17,280 bases of DNA. Origin: an uncultured Alistipes sp. GTDB taxonomy: Bacteria > Bacteroidota > Bacteroidia > Bacteroidales > Rikenellaceae. The stretch is from contig USBO01000022.1 in assembly GCA_900552955.1 (NCBI GenBank), positions 1 through 17,280 of the forward strand, written 5' to 3'. This document shows, piece after piece, positions 1 through 6,648 of the stretch. The notes below the pieces were generated by a model. That model was not told where the DNA came from and did no database searches. It worked only from the letters and a program-made list of their open reading frames with translations. The first letter of the stretch is position 1; each line of letters begins with the position of its first letter. The position numbers and the translations under genes are program-made.

Positions 1-685
1 GTCGCTGGACATTTACGACGTCGTTTTCCTGGGGGTGAGCGGCCCCAACGGCGGCGGAAAGACATCGCTCGTGCGCGCGATTCTGGGCAATATCCCCTAC
101 CGCGGCACCGTCGCTTATGCCGCAGAGCTCTATCGCGGCGGGGAGAGGCTGATCGGCTATCTGCCGCAACAGCAGGTGTTCGACCGCGCATTTCCCATCT
201 CGGTCGCCGAGACGGTTCTCTCGGGCCTGCAGGGGCGCAAACGTTTTCGCGCCCGCTACACCGCTGAAGAGCGGCGGCAGGCACTCGAGCTGCTCGAACG
301 CACCGGCATCGCCGAGGTCGCCCAGCGTGCCATCGGAGAGATTTCGGGCGGGCAGATGCAGCGGGCACTGCTATGCAGGGCGATCATCTCCGAGCCGCGG
401 CTGCTGATTCTCGACGAACCGGCGAATTTCGTCGACAATCAGTTCGAAAACGAACTTTACCGCATCCTCCGAACGTTGAACCGGCACATGGCGATCGTGA
501 TGGTCTCGCACGATCTGGGAACGATCTCGTCGGTCGTGAAGAGCATCGTGTGCGTCAACGGGCATGTACACCGCCACGACTCGAACGTCATCGACGAGGA
601 GCAATTGCGCAACTACGGCTGTCCGATCCAGCTCGTCTCGCACGGCGATGTTCCGCACACCGTGCTGAAACGGCACGACCGCTGA
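1..685 (+). CDS. Metal-type (Zn/Mn) ABC transporter ATP-binding protein, 5'-truncated
   Basis: Cytoplasmic ATPase subunit that would energise a membrane permease for divalent metal uptake. The frame is open from base 2 at the window edge, so the true start lies outside. In the 227 visible residues the order is complete: Walker A GPNGGGKT (about 14-21), Q-loop GYLPQQQ (52-58), signature ISGGQMQR (from 114), Walker B LLILDEP (134-140) and H-loop VSHD (His about 170). The sequence after Walker B, ANFVDNQFENELY, resembles the ZnuC/TroB/MntB metal-transporter ATPases, which argues for zinc or manganese; the exact metal cannot be told from the sequence. Only the first few strands and the start are missing. 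No permease follows: the next gene is on the opposite strand, so the permease and binding protein should lie upstream, outside the window. Confidence 0.85.
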   Translation, partial: SLDIYDVVFLGVSGPNGGGKTSLVRAILGNIPYRGTVAYAAELYRGGERLIGYLPQQQVFDRAFPISVAETVLSGLQGRKRFRARYTAEERRQALELLERTGIAEVAQRAIGEISGGQMQRALLCRAIISEPRLLILDEPANFVDNQFENELYRILRTLNRHMAIVMVSHDLGTISSVVKSIVCVNGHVHRHDSNVIDEEQLRNYGCPIQLVSHGDVPHTVLKRHDR

Positions 686-700
686 CCCCTTCGCATTCCG

Positions 701-738
701 AAAAAAACGGGAGGCGACGGTCTCCCTTCGCCTCCCGT
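701..738 (-). terminator. Intrinsic terminator of the 765-1055 gene
   Basis: An 11-bp perfect inverted repeat (arms 707-717 and 728-738, 10-base loop) is followed on the minus strand by seven T residues (707-701). It starts 26 bases past the stop of the minus-strand gene. On the plus strand the hairpin is not followed by T residues, so it probably acts mainly on the minus strand, although it lies between two convergent genes. Confidence 0.85.
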
Positions 739-764
739 AAACCTGCACCCGAGAGGGCGCTACC

Positions 765-1055
765 CTACTGCTTCGCCTCGTTGATCTTGCTCAACTCCTC
801 GAACAACGCTCCGAACGACCGGACGATATCGGCACGCAGCGCAGCGTAATATTTGCGCACCAACGACTTGTTATGCGGTTCCGAGGGATTGCCGGCTTTG
901 GCGATCAATTCGTTGCGAAGGGCTACGGCCTTCTGCATCAGTTCGAAAATCTCCTGCTCCTTCGACGGCTGGAATGCAATGGCCATATCGCAATCGAAAA
1001 CCACCTCTTCCAGACGATAGTCGATCTCCTTCTTCAGCTCTCTTAAATTTGCCAT
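765..1055 (-). CDS. Small helical hypothetical protein (96 aa)
   Basis: I do not recognise a named family with certainty. It resembles small uncharacterised Bacteroidales proteins that begin MANLxELKKxI, which is recalled rather than searched. The 96 residues are charged and almost wholly helix-favouring. There is no signal peptide or membrane segment, so it is probably cytosolic. The ATG at 1055 is chosen over an in-frame start at 1160 because a -7 promoter element (1084-1091) lies between them and the upstream part reads like non-coding sequence. It is monocistronic: a promoter just upstream and a strong terminator 26 bases after the stop. No function is proposed. Confidence 0.75.
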   Translation of the reverse strand: MANLRELKKEIDYRLEEVVFDCDMAIAFQPSKEQEIFELMQKAVALRNELIAKAGNPSEPHNKSLVRKYYAALRADIVRSFGALFEELSKINEAKQ

Positions 1056-1083
1056 AAAAATCGGAATGTTTGATAATTGCAGA

Positions 1084-1091
1084 CAAAGATA
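1084..1091 (-). promoter_or_regulatory. Candidate Bacteroidota -7 element for the 96-aa gene
   Basis: The minus strand reads TATCTTTG, an exact match to the Bacteroidota -7 consensus TAnnTTTG. It ends 28 bases ahead of the ATG at 1055. No convincing -33 TTTG is seen at the usual 19-21 base spacing. Confidence 0.55.
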
Positions 1092-1141
1092 ATAAAAACC
1101 TCCGACAATCATCGCATCGGCTACTGTTTTTTTCCGTACGC

Positions 1142-1175
1142 CACCGCCGGATTGCCTCACGGCAATCCGGCGGTG
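1142..1175. other. Perfect 15-bp hairpin without a U-tract
   Basis: Arms 1142-1156 and 1161-1175 are perfectly complementary with a 4-base loop. The structure sits 28 bases past the stop of the minus-strand OmpA-like gene and upstream of the next promoter. On the minus strand it is followed by GCGTACGG and then A residues, and on the plus strand by GATGACG, so neither side carries a T-run. It may be a terminator helped by another factor or an mRNA 3'-end stabiliser. Confidence 0.5.
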
Positions 1176-1203
1176 ATGACGAACAGGCGCCCGATCGCAC
1201 TGC

Positions 1204-1998
1204 TCACATACAATCGAACTCGTCCATGTCGATAATCAGTCCGTCGGGCTGATCGTCGACGATGATATAGGTCGTATGGATGATCCGTTCGACCTCGGGC
1301 AGCGGAACGGGCGTACGTTCGGTGACGACATGGCTCTTTTCATAGGTGACGGCCATCTCCACATGACGCATCGGCGGCAGAATCCGCCGGCGCATGTAGT
1401 TCCACGCCGAGGGCAGGCGTTTGAGCCGCATCCCCTTGACCGCCGCCGTGTCGTCGCCGTTGAGAATTCGGAGCACCTCCTCCTTGGAGGGAATCGACGA
1501 GGCCTCCACGGCCGGAACCGCCGACCTCCAATCGTCGACGACGGCCGACACCGTCAGCGGATACCTGGCCGAAAGCCCGTATTCGGAATCGACGTAATTC
1601 CTGAAATCTTCGGCCCGCTTGCGGGCCAGCCGCTCATTGGGCCCGTACGAACCGTCGGGCGAAGCGTATCCGGTGATCGACACCTCCGTCACCCGCAGCG
1701 ACTCGTCCTGCGCGATCCGGTCGATGAAGGCTTGCAGATCGTTCAATTCCCGGGCATTGCCGGCCAATGTCGCCGAAAGCTGCGCCACATCCATCCGGTA
1801 ACGCACGGCATAGTCGGAATTGAGATCGCAGCGCTGTTTCACCAAATATTTGCGCACCAGACACGCACCGTCGAGTTCGGCCGACAGCAGCACGGTGTCG
1901 GGCCGGAGACAGGCAGCCGTCGCTCCGCTTCGCTGCTGAGCGACCGCAGCCGCACACGCGGAAAAGGCGCATACGATTGTGGTAAAAGTTCTTTTCAC
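1204..1998 (-). CDS. Secreted protein with OmpA-like peptidoglycan-binding-type motif (264 aa)
   Basis: Probable exported envelope protein. Residues 1-20 form a signal peptide (MKR, hydrophobic core, AVA before Q21), with no lipobox. About residues 107-131 contain ITGYASPDGSYGPNERLARK, the motif of OmpA C-terminal-like domains and of Bacteroidota fimbria-associated proteins of the DUF3868 type. The remaining sequence has no recognisable beta-barrel, and the C-terminal part from about residue 190 is unlike standard OmpA. The protein ends in an acidic tail, DMDEFDCM. The start is GTG at 1998, chosen because the signal peptide begins there; a nearby ATG at 2003 is in another frame and stops after two codons. 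A terminator-like hairpin (2064-2094) separates it from the upstream lipoprotein gene, and no strong promoter is visible between them. Confidence 0.7.
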   Translation of the reverse strand: MKRTFTTIVCAFSACAAAVAQQRSGATAACLRPDTVLLSAELDGACLVRKYLVKQRCDLNSDYAVRYRMDVAQLSATLAGNARELNDLQAFIDRIAQDESLRVTEVSITGYASPDGSYGPNERLARKRAEDFRNYVDSEYGLSARYPLTVSAVVDDWRSAVPAVEASSIPSKEEVLRILNGDDTAAVKGMRLKRLPSAWNYMRRRILPPMRHVEMAVTYEKSHVVTERTPVPLPEVERIIHTTYIIVDDQPDGLIIDMDEFDCM

Positions 1999-2063
1999 GT
2001 CATGAACGATTTAGGGATTGGACTCTTCCGCCCACCCCGTCCAACAATCGCGCCGAAGCGACG

Positions 2064-2094
2064 AAAACGGCTCCGGCAGAGCGCCGAAGCCGTT
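2064..2094 (-). terminator. Intrinsic terminator of the FISUMP-like lipoprotein gene
   Basis: Arms AACGGCT (2066-2072) and AGCCGTT (2088-2094) pair perfectly and continue after one mismatch into CGGC/GCCG around an AGAGC loop. On the minus strand this is followed by a short TTTT. It begins 42 bases past the stop codon at 2136. Confidence 0.65.
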
Positions 2095-2135
2095 CACACA
2101 ATACGTCTTGCCGCGGGTGCCGTCCCAACGGCGCC

Positions 2136-3503
2136 TCACTCCGCCACGCAGCGAATCGCCTGCGCAAAGGAGCGATTCCCCGGAGCAATGACGGCCCCCC
2201 AGTCGTCGACGATGAAGCGCTCCGAGAAATAAAAGGCCGAATCGCCACTGCCAATAGACTGCACGGTCGACGTCCAGGCGAAAATCTGTCCGAAAATCGT
2301 CAGGTACCCGCCGATGTCTCGGTTGCCGCATCCCTGCCACCACGTCTGCACGCCGTTCTGCGTGAAATTGAACCCGCCGGTGACCGCATCGAAATCCGCC
2401 GCGGAGACCGACTCCAGATCAGAGAGTTCGGCCGTCGTCGGAACACGATAGCCTGCCGGACAGGGATCGTAATCGGTCTTGGCCCTGGCCCACAGCGTCT
2501 CGTTGTGCTCGGCGAGCCAGTCGTGTTTGGGGGCATGGAAAAAATGGGTCGGTTCGGCCGCAGCGCGGAGCGGGTCGGCACCCTCGTCGACGAACTTCCA
2601 TTCGAGGCCGTAATCGGGATTCATGATCGTATTGTTGACCGCGACCGTGAAAGGCGGTTCAGCGTAATCCTCGCAATCTTGCGCATCGACACCGCCGAAG
2701 AACGGGTCTTTGCGCCCCCACTGATAGAGCAGACCAAACGAACCGCGCGCACCGGGAGCCGTATCGACCGCTCCGAGCCAGCGATCCTGGAAGACGCTGC
2801 CGTTGGTGTGCGTGCGGGTCTGCGGCTCCTCCGTACACCAGATATGCCACGACCAGACGATCGAACCCGATGCGCTGAACGCCGCGAGCACGACATTGCC
2901 CCGCTCGCCCGTGGCCGTAAAACGCACCTTCCCGTTGCGATACGCCACATCGCTCACGAGCTTCTGCTGATTGCCGGCGCCGACCTTGGTCGACCAGATC
3001 CATGCGACCGAAGAGATATTCTCGACCGGAAGTCCGTTCACATGCTGCGGCACAAAACTGTAGTCGCCCGCCTGCGATACGATGTAACAGTTGGCACCGG
3101 CCCCCAGATCCGTCGAGAGATCCGGTTCCTCGCCTACGGTCAGCTCGACCGAAGCCGCGGCATACAGCCCGTCGCCGCTCGCAACGGCAGCGATCACGAC
3201 ATAAGTCGTGTTCCACTTCAGCGCCCCGATCCTGACGGTCGTCGCGGCGTCCGCAGCGATCCGATTGCCGCCCTCGGCGAGAATCCGCTCGGCCGACGGC
3301 AGCGGAGCGCCTTTTTCGACATACGTATAAGCACACGCCGTCGCCTTCGCAGGCACGATCGTACATGAAATCGCATTCGATTCCACGCTTCCATCCACGA
3401 TTCCTACCTCCGGCTCGACCCGTACGCTCTCCCCCTCATCCGAACAGGAGACACCGGCGAATGCGACCGCAACACCGACAAGCAAACACACAAATTTTCT
3501 CAT
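2136..3503 (-). CDS. FISUMP-like exported lipoprotein (455 aa)
   Basis: Probable surface or periplasmic lipoprotein of unknown role. The N-terminus has a short basic start, a hydrophobic core and Cys20 in AGVSC followed by acidic SDEGES; the residue three before the Cys is Gly, so the lipobox is imperfect. Residues about 25-125 look like a fibronectin/Ig-like beta domain. The C-terminal two thirds show marks of the Fibrobacter succinogenes major paralogous domain (FISUMP) family: IVWSWHIW, LLYQWGRKDPF, YDPCPAGYRVPTTAEL and a terminal AIRCVAE. Such proteins are abundant in Bacteroidota and are generally uncharacterised. The ATG at 3503 is supported by the signal peptide and by a -7 element 28 bases upstream. 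It is followed by its own terminator and then by the secreted OmpA-like gene. Confidence 0.75.
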   Translation of the reverse strand: MRKFVCLLVGVAVAFAGVSCSDEGESVRVEPEVGIVDGSVESNAISCTIVPAKATACAYTYVEKGAPLPSAERILAEGGNRIAADAATTVRIGALKWNTTYVVIAAVASGDGLYAAASVELTVGEEPDLSTDLGAGANCYIVSQAGDYSFVPQHVNGLPVENISSVAWIWSTKVGAGNQQKLVSDVAYRNGKVRFTATGERGNVVLAAFSASGSIVWSWHIWCTEEPQTRTHTNGSVFQDRWLGAVDTAPGARGSFGLLYQWGRKDPFFGGVDAQDCEDYAEPPFTVAVNNTIMNPDYGLEWKFVDEGADPLRAAAEPTHFFHAPKHDWLAEHNETLWARAKTDYDPCPAGYRVPTTAELSDLESVSAADFDAVTGGFNFTQNGVQTWWQGCGNRDIGGYLTIFGQIFAWTSTVQSIGSGDSAFYFSERFIVDDWGAVIAPGNRSFAQAIRCVAE

Positions 3504-3530
3504 AACCTAACCGATTAACATTAAATGTCC

Positions 3531-3538
3531 CAAAATTA
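3531..3538 (-). promoter_or_regulatory. Candidate -7 element for the FISUMP-like lipoprotein gene
   Basis: The minus strand reads TAATTTTG, matching TAnnTTTG, and ends 27 bases before the ATG at 3503. The region is locally AT-rich against GC-rich surroundings. The -33 region has no clear TTTG. Confidence 0.55.
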
Positions 3539-3594
3539 ACCTTCCTTCCGGAATACGGAGATCCGGAACCCTTTTTTCGCATACCCGCTCCTGC

Positions 3595-3640
3595 AAAACC
3601 GCACGGTCGGTTTCCCGAAACGACGGAAAACCGGCCGTGC
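3595..3640 (-). terminator. Intrinsic terminator of argS
   Basis: A 13-bp stem with one G-T wobble (arms about 3601-3613 and 3628-3640) starts 18 bases after the argS stop. On the minus strand it is followed by GG and TTTT (3598-3595). Confidence 0.75.
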
Positions 3641-3657
3641 AGGGAGCGTCGCTGCGC

Positions 3658-5436
3658 CTACATCCGTTCGGGAACGTCGATGCCGAGCAGCCGCATCGAC
3701 AGACGGATCACGCGCGCCACCTGCTCCGAAAGCCGGAGCCGCATGGCCCCCACCGCGGCCTCCTCCTCGCGCAGGATCGAGTGATCGTGATAGTAGCCGT
3801 TATACTGTTTGGCCAGCTCGTAGGCATAGGCCGCAACGATCGAGGGAGCGAAGTTCTCGGCCGCCGCCTTTACGACGTTGGGATAGTCCGCCAGTTGCTT
3901 GACAAGCGCCACCTCCTCGGGCAGATAGGCCGCAGCCGAAGCGCCGTCGCAGGCGATGCCCGCCTCCTGCGCCTTGCGCAGCACCGAACGGATACGCGCG
4001 TGCGTGTACTGTATGAAGGGGCCCGTATTGCCGTTGAAGTCGATCGACTCCCGCGGATCGAACAGCATCGTCTTTCTGGGATCGACCTTGAGGATGAAGT
4101 ACTTGAGCGCCCCGAGACCGACCGTCTGCGAGATCGCCGCGGCCTCCTCCTCCGAGCAGCCGTCGAGCTTGCCCATCTCGTCGGACATCTCGCGCGCCGT
4201 GCGCACCATGTCGTCGATCAGGTCGTCGGCGTCGACCACCGTCCCCTCGCGCGACTTCATCTTGCCGTTGGGCCGCTCCACCATTCCGTAGGAGAGGTGG
4301 GTGATGTGGTCGCTCCAGTCGTAGCCGAGCTTCTTGAGGACGAGTTTGAGCACCTGGAAATGGTAATTCTGCTCATTGCCCACCACGTAGATCATGTCGT
4401 CGAGATGATTCTCCTCGAAACGGCGGAAGGCCGTACCCAGATCCTGCGTCATGTAGACTGACGTGCCGTCGCCGCGCAGCAGCAGCTTTTGATCCAGTCC
4501 GTCGCCCGTGAGGTCGATCCACACCGAACCGTCCTCCTTGCGGAAGAAGATCCCCATGTCCAACCCCTTCTGCACGATGTCCTTGCCCAGCAGATAGGTC
4601 TGCGACTCGTAATAGACCTTGTCGAAATCGACGCCCAGCGCCTTGTACGTGATGTCGAAACCGTCGTACACCCAACCGTTCATCATCTCCCACAGCCCGT
4701 AGACCTCGGGATCCTTGGCCTCCCAGCGGCGCAGCATCTCCTGCGCTTCGACCATCAGCGGCGCCTGCCTCTTGGCCTCCTCCTCCGGCATGCCCGCAGC
4801 CGTCAGCTCGGCGATCTGGGCCTTGTAGTGCTTGTCGAACTCGACATAGTACTTGCCCACCAGATGGTCGCCCTTCATCCCCGACGAAGCGGGCGTCTCG
4901 CCGCCGCCGAAGCGTTTCCACGCCAGCATCGACTTGCAGATGTGGATGCCGCGGTCGTTGACCAGATTGACCTTGATGACGTTGTGGCCGTTGGCGCTCA
5001 GAATCTGCGCGACGGAGTAGCCCAGCAGATTGTTGCGGATATGCCCCAGATGGAGCGGTTTGTTGGTGTTGGGCGACGAATACTCGACCATCACGTTGCG
5101 GCCCGTCGCCGGAGCCTGCCCGAACCGCTCGTCGGCCGCGATCTCGGCGAACCGCTCGGCCCAGAACCCGTCCGAGAGGGCGAGGTTCAGGAATCCTTTG
5201 ATGACGTTGAACGACTTCACCTCGGGCGTATGCGCCGTGACGTGCTCGCCGATCTCGGCGGCCGTCGCTTCGGGCGATTTGCGGCTTCGTCGCAGCAACG
5301 GAAAGACGACCAGCGTATAGTCGCCTTCGAACTCCTTGCGGGTCTTCTGAATCTGCAACTGCTCCTCCCCCAGCGGGCCGTAGAGCGCTTCGACCGAGCG
5401 GCTCACCGCCTCCGAAATAAAGTGATCGATATTCAT
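3658..5436 (-). CDS. argS: Arginine--tRNA ligase
   Basis: Cytosolic class I aminoacyl-tRNA synthetase joining arginine to tRNA(Arg) with ATP; essential for translation. At 592 residues it has the usual ArgRS length. The N-terminal additional domain covers about residues 1-100. It is followed by EYSSPNTNKPLHLGH, with the HIGH signature as HLGH (129-132), then the catalytic domain and KMKSREGT (391-398) in place of KMSKS. An all-helical DALR anticodon-binding domain from about 460 to the end includes GNTGPFIQYTHARI and a terminal RLLGIDVPERM. Key motifs are all present and nothing is truncated. The ATG at 5436 is preceded by a good -7 element (5464-5471). The gene is divergent from the dihydrouridine synthase and closed by a terminator, so it appears monocistronic. 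Confidence 0.97.
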   Translation of the reverse strand: MNIDHFISEAVSRSVEALYGPLGEEQLQIQKTRKEFEGDYTLVVFPLLRRSRKSPEATAAEIGEHVTAHTPEVKSFNVIKGFLNLALSDGFWAERFAEIAADERFGQAPATGRNVMVEYSSPNTNKPLHLGHIRNNLLGYSVAQILSANGHNVIKVNLVNDRGIHICKSMLAWKRFGGGETPASSGMKGDHLVGKYYVEFDKHYKAQIAELTAAGMPEEEAKRQAPLMVEAQEMLRRWEAKDPEVYGLWEMMNGWVYDGFDITYKALGVDFDKVYYESQTYLLGKDIVQKGLDMGIFFRKEDGSVWIDLTGDGLDQKLLLRGDGTSVYMTQDLGTAFRRFEENHLDDMIYVVGNEQNYHFQVLKLVLKKLGYDWSDHITHLSYGMVERPNGKMKSREGTVVDADDLIDDMVRTAREMSDEMGKLDGCSEEEAAAISQTVGLGALKYFILKVDPRKTMLFDPRESIDFNGNTGPFIQYTHARIRSVLRKAQEAGIACDGASAAAYLPEEVALVKQLADYPNVVKAAAENFAPSIVAAYAYELAKQYNGYYHDHSILREEEAAVGAMRLRLSEQVARVIRLSMRLLGIDVPERM

Positions 5437-5463
5437 TTTCCTCGATAGTGTTGATTACGTCTG

Positions 5464-5471
5464 CAAATTTA
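5464..5471 (-). promoter_or_regulatory. Candidate -7 element for argS
   Basis: The minus strand reads TAAATTTG, an exact match to TAnnTTTG, ending 27 bases before the argS ATG. A small inverted repeat, ATCTCC/GGAGAT (5493-5498 and 5504-5509), lies just upstream; whether it matters is unknown. Confidence 0.55.
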
Positions 5472-5554
5472 GCGTTTTTCGGCGAATAATCCATCTCCTG
5501 CGGGGAGATTCCGCGCAAATCGCCGCCGCATTTTCCGCAATGCGAAACATTACG

Positions 5555-5562
5555 TATATTTG
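5555..5562 (+). promoter_or_regulatory. Candidate -7 element for the dihydrouridine synthase gene
   Basis: TATATTTG matches TAnnTTTG exactly. Nineteen bases upstream is TTTC (5532-5535), one base away from the -33 TTTG. The start codon is 57 bases downstream, leaving a short 5' leader. Confidence 0.6.
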
Positions 5563-5619
5563 CCGCGCGGACGACGGCCGACACGGACGGTGCGCACAGA
5601 CTTAACACGCGATACAACG

Positions 5620-6645
5620 ATGAAGATAGCAACTATCGAACTGGGCGACAAGCCGCTGTTCCTGGCCCCGATGGAGGATGTCACCGACCCGTCGTTCCGC
5701 GCCATGTGCAAGGAGTTCGGCGCCGACGTGGTCTACACCGAGTTCATCTCGTCGGACGGACTGATCCGCGACGCGGCCAAATCGCTCAAGAAACTCGAAA
5801 TCACGGAGGCCGAGCGCCCCGTCGGAATCCAGATCTACGGCCACCTGATCGAACCGATGGTCGAGGCGGCCCGCATGGCCGAGGCCGCCGGCCCCGATAT
5901 CATCGACATCAACTTCGGCTGTCCGATGAAGAAGATCGTCGGCCGCGGCGCCGGCTCGGGCATGATGCGCGACGTGCCGCTGATGGTCGAGATGACGCGC
6001 CGCATCGTCCGTGCGGTAGACCATACGCCCGTGACGGTCAAAACCCGTCTGGGCTGGGACGACGAGAACAAGAATATCGAGGAGATCGCCCTGCGGCTGC
6101 AGGACACGGGCATCGCGGCCCTCACCATCCACGGCCGCACCCGCGCGCAGCTCTACCGCGGCGAGGCCGACTGGACGCTCATCGGCCGCGTGAAAAACAA
6201 CCCCGCGATCCGCATTCCCATTATCGGCAACGGCGACGTGGATTCGGGTCCCAAGGCCGCCGCGATGTTCGACCGCTACGGCGTGGACGGCGTGATGATC
6301 GGCCGCGCCACCTACGGCCGGCCGTGGATCTTCCGCGAGATCCGCCACTACCTGGCCACGGGCGAGACGCTCCCCCAGCCCACGGTCGCCGAGCGCGTGG
6401 AGATAGCCAAACGCCACCTGCTCCGCTCGGTCGAGGTCAAGGGCGACTACGCGGGCGTGCTGGAGATGCGCCGCCACCTGTCGAACTATTTCAAGGGACT
6501 GCCCGATTTCAAGCCGATGCGTCTGCAACTCGTCACGCTGACCGACATTCCCGCCCTGATGGCGACGCTCGACGCGATCGCCGAGCGCTGGGGCGATTTC
6601 GACACCTCGCAGGTCGTGCCCGCTCCCCTGTCGCACGAACTCTGA
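5620..6645 (+). CDS. dusB: tRNA-dihydrouridine synthase (DusB-type)
   Basis: FMN enzyme that reduces uridines in the tRNA D-loop to dihydrouridine using NADPH. The 341-residue protein has the family's TIM barrel with the FMN-binding start LAPMEDVTDPSFR (15-27). The catalytic Cys101 lies in NFGCPMKKI, followed by Lys141 in VKTR, His171 in TIHGRTR, IGNGDV (202-207) and IGRA (227-230). A helical tRNA-binding tail follows from about residue 250. The ATG at 5620 is chosen because conserved sequence begins there; an in-frame TTG at 5560 overlaps the promoter element. The Dus subfamily (A, B or C) is inferred from overall similarity, as most Bacteroidota carry DusB-type enzymes. Its 3' end lies 3 bases from the end of a convergent gene, with no hairpin between. 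Confidence 0.93.
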   Translation: MKIATIELGDKPLFLAPMEDVTDPSFRAMCKEFGADVVYTEFISSDGLIRDAAKSLKKLEITEAERPVGIQIYGHLIEPMVEAARMAEAAGPDIIDINFGCPMKKIVGRGAGSGMMRDVPLMVEMTRRIVRAVDHTPVTVKTRLGWDDENKNIEEIALRLQDTGIAALTIHGRTRAQLYRGEADWTLIGRVKNNPAIRIPIIGNGDVDSGPKAAAMFDRYGVDGVMIGRATYGRPWIFREIRHYLATGETLPQPTVAERVEIAKRHLLRSVEVKGDYAGVLEMRRHLSNYFKGLPDFKPMRLQLVTLTDIPALMATLDAIAERWGDFDTSQVVPAPLSHEL

Positions 6646-6648
6646 CCC

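Noticed and set aside
2505..3368. Long plus-strand open frame opposite the FISUMP-like lipoprotein gene
   Set aside because: Its product is Arg-rich and low in family-like patterns, typical of antisense frames in GC-rich genes. The minus-strand gene has a signal peptide, promoter and terminator.
4373..5632. Long minus-strand open frame across the argS start, with a CGKCGG stretch that looks like a zinc ribbon
   Set aside because: Most of it lies in another frame of argS, and the part upstream of argS overlaps both -7 elements of the argS/dus intergenic region. The rest is Arg/Gly-rich shadow sequence.
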